A stretch of 6,192 nt of DNA from an uncultured Lachnospira sp. Its GTDB lineage: Bacteria; Bacillota; Clostridia; Lachnospirales; Lachnospiraceae. The notes beneath the pieces are model-generated. The model was given only the letters and a program-made list of their open reading frames with translations, was not told where the DNA came from and searched no databases. Location of the stretch: contig CAMZGB010000063.1 of assembly GCA_947306285.1 (NCBI GenBank), positions 1-6,192 of the forward strand, in the 5' to 3' direction. Position numbers and translations under genes: made by a program. Positions 5,493-6,192 of this stretch are shown one piece after another. The first letter of the stretch is position 1. Each line of letters starts with the position of its first letter.

Positions 5493-5969
5493 ATGAGAGA
5501 AGAGATTTTAAGATTAATCGAAAACAAGGGAAGAATAGATTTAAAAGAAGCCGCGGTACTTCTAGGAATGGAAGAGGCAGAAGTTGCCAACGCCATTGCA
5601 GACATGGAGAAGGAAAAGGTTATCTGTGGTTACTACACAATGATTGACTGGGACAAGACAGATGACACTAGAGTGACTGCTCTTATTGAAGTGCGCGTAA
5701 CTCCACAGAGAGGTACAGGCTTTGATGATATAGCAGATCGCATTATGAAGTACGACGAGGTTAAAGCAGTTTATTTGATGTCAGGTGGATTTGATTTCAC
5801 AGTTATTATTGAAGAAAAGAGTATGAAGGAGATTGCTCAGTTCGTGACTAGCAAGCTTTCAACACTTGATTCAATCCTAAACACATCAACACACTTTGTT
5901 TTGAAGAAGTACAAAGATTACGGAACTGTTTTATCAGATGAGAATGAAAGGATTTTGGTGACACCATAA
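5493..5969 (+). CDS. Lrp/AsnC-family transcriptional regulator
   Basis: The 158-residue product has the two-part Lrp/AsnC layout. A winged helix-turn-helix lies at about 3-48 (R-I-D-L-K-E-A-A-V-L-L-G then E-E-A-E-V-A-N-A-I-A-D-M-E-K-E-K-V-I). A RAM ligand-binding/oligomerisation domain spans about 60-140, with V-T-A-L-I-E-V-R-V and the S-G-G-F-D motif at 97-101 typical of the effector region. Such proteins form dimers to octamers and sense amino acids or related metabolites. ATG 5493 is chosen because AGGAGA (5481-5486) is 6 bases away. The ATG at 5488 is out of frame and stops after two codons, and in-frame codons further upstream overlap the AIR-related gene. The regulator's stop overlaps the aminotransferase ATG (TAATG), so they are translationally coupled. 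It is therefore a likely local regulator of amino-acid metabolism involving that enzyme. The effector is unknown. Confidence 0.92.
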   Translation: MREEILRLIENKGRIDLKEAAVLLGMEEAEVANAIADMEKEKVICGYYTMIDWDKTDDTRVTALIEVRVTPQRGTGFDDIADRIMKYDEVKAVYLMSGGFDFTVIIEEKSMKEIAQFVTSKLSTLDSILNTSTHFVLKKYKDYGTVLSDENERILVTP

Positions 5970-6192
5970 TGAGAGATCCGTTATCGAATACAATTAAGGA
6001 TATTAAGCCTTCAGGCATTCGAAAGTTCTTCGACATTGTAAGTGAAATGAAAGACGCTATTTCACTTGGTGTGGGAGAGCCTGATTTTGACACGCCTTGG
6101 CACATCCGTGAGGAAGGCATTTTCTCACTTGAGCGTGGCAAGACTTTCTACACATCAAACACGGGCTTGAAGGAGTTAAGAGTTGAGATAAG
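5969..6192 (+). CDS. PLP-dependent aminotransferase class I/II, N-terminal part (3' partial)
   Basis: The first 74 codons are present and the gene runs off the right edge. The N terminus has the class I/II aminotransferase (fold type I, AspC/PatA-like) opening: a helical segment (P-S-G-I-R-K-F-F-D-I), then I-S-L-G-V-G-E-P-D-F-D-T-P (31-43), which is the substrate-pocket strand, and F-Y-T-S-N-T-G-L-K-E-L-R (60-71), the conserved loop before the PLP-binding domain. The PLP lysine and C-terminal arginine lie outside the window. These enzymes transfer an amino group between an amino acid and a 2-oxo acid in the cytosol; aspartate or aromatic aminotransferase activity is plausible, but the substrate is not determined. 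The ATG overlaps the Lrp stop by one base, with GGTGA (5957-5961) as a modest SD 7 bases upstream. The Lrp neighbour suggests control by amino-acid availability. Confidence 0.93.
   Translation, partial: MRDPLSNTIKDIKPSGIRKFFDIVSEMKDAISLGVGEPDFDTPWHIREEGIFSLERGKTFYTSNTGLKELRVEI

Noticed and set aside
5488..5496. ATG at 5488 as a start for the Lrp gene or a leader peptide
   Set aside because: It reads ATG-TTA-TGA and is only two bases from the SD, so it is a chance triplet.
1..6192. Mobile elements, CRISPR repeats, tRNA or rRNA genes
   Set aside because: No transposase or integrase motifs, paired terminal repeats, regularly spaced repeats or cloverleaf-like sequences were seen on either strand.

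Overview
The window reads as ordinary chromosomal sequence from a low-to-moderate GC (about 40% by eye) Gram-positive anaerobe of the Clostridia/Firmicutes type. Supporting signs are strong AGGAG-type ribosome binding sites, frequent AGA arginine codons, short intergenic gaps, and a gene set containing a VanW/YoaR-type envelope protein, a PgsA-like phosphatidyltransferase and an Lrp–aminotransferase pair. The species cannot be fixed from the sequence; an Eubacteriales/Anaerovoracaceae-like organism is only a guess. All supported genes are on the + strand.

Layout: (1) 1-1842 holds the 3' end of an amidohydrolase-2 family gene followed closely by a complete acyl-CoA synthetase (AMP-forming), closed by a good intrinsic terminator at 1849-1880. 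(2) 1898-3178 holds a PgsA-like CDP-alcohol phosphatidyltransferase directly abutting a DnaQ-like DEDDh 3'-5' exonuclease with a small C-terminal module. A consensus-like promoter (TATAAT at 1843-1848) sits so that its transcript would start inside the upstream terminator hairpin and so escape it. (3) 3179-3319 is a 141-base AT-rich intergenic region with a possible extended -10 promoter and a hairpin. It is followed by a 33-residue single-pass membrane microprotein (3320-3421) and a secreted or anchored VanW-family protein (3445-4857). (4) 4868-6192 is a tight cluster: a half-length AIR-synthase-related protein, an Lrp/AsnC regulator, and the start of a class I/II PLP aminotransferase overlapping the regulator by one base.

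Genes in groups 1, 2 and 4 are spaced as operons. The Lrp regulator probably controls, or senses the substrates or products of, the aminotransferase. The exonuclease and phosphatidyltransferase are probably co-transcribed without a shared pathway.

The least ordinary part is 4857-4970. A terminator-like hairpin and a near-perfect SD-plus-ATG leader lie inside the open frame of the AIR-related gene, and that ATG stops after two codons. This suggests a one-base frameshift at the gene start, a sequencing error, or a shifted start. The protein also lacks the N-terminal ATP-binding half and the HD-type signature of its superfamily. No mobile element, CRISPR array, tRNA, rRNA or clear novel multi-gene system is visible.
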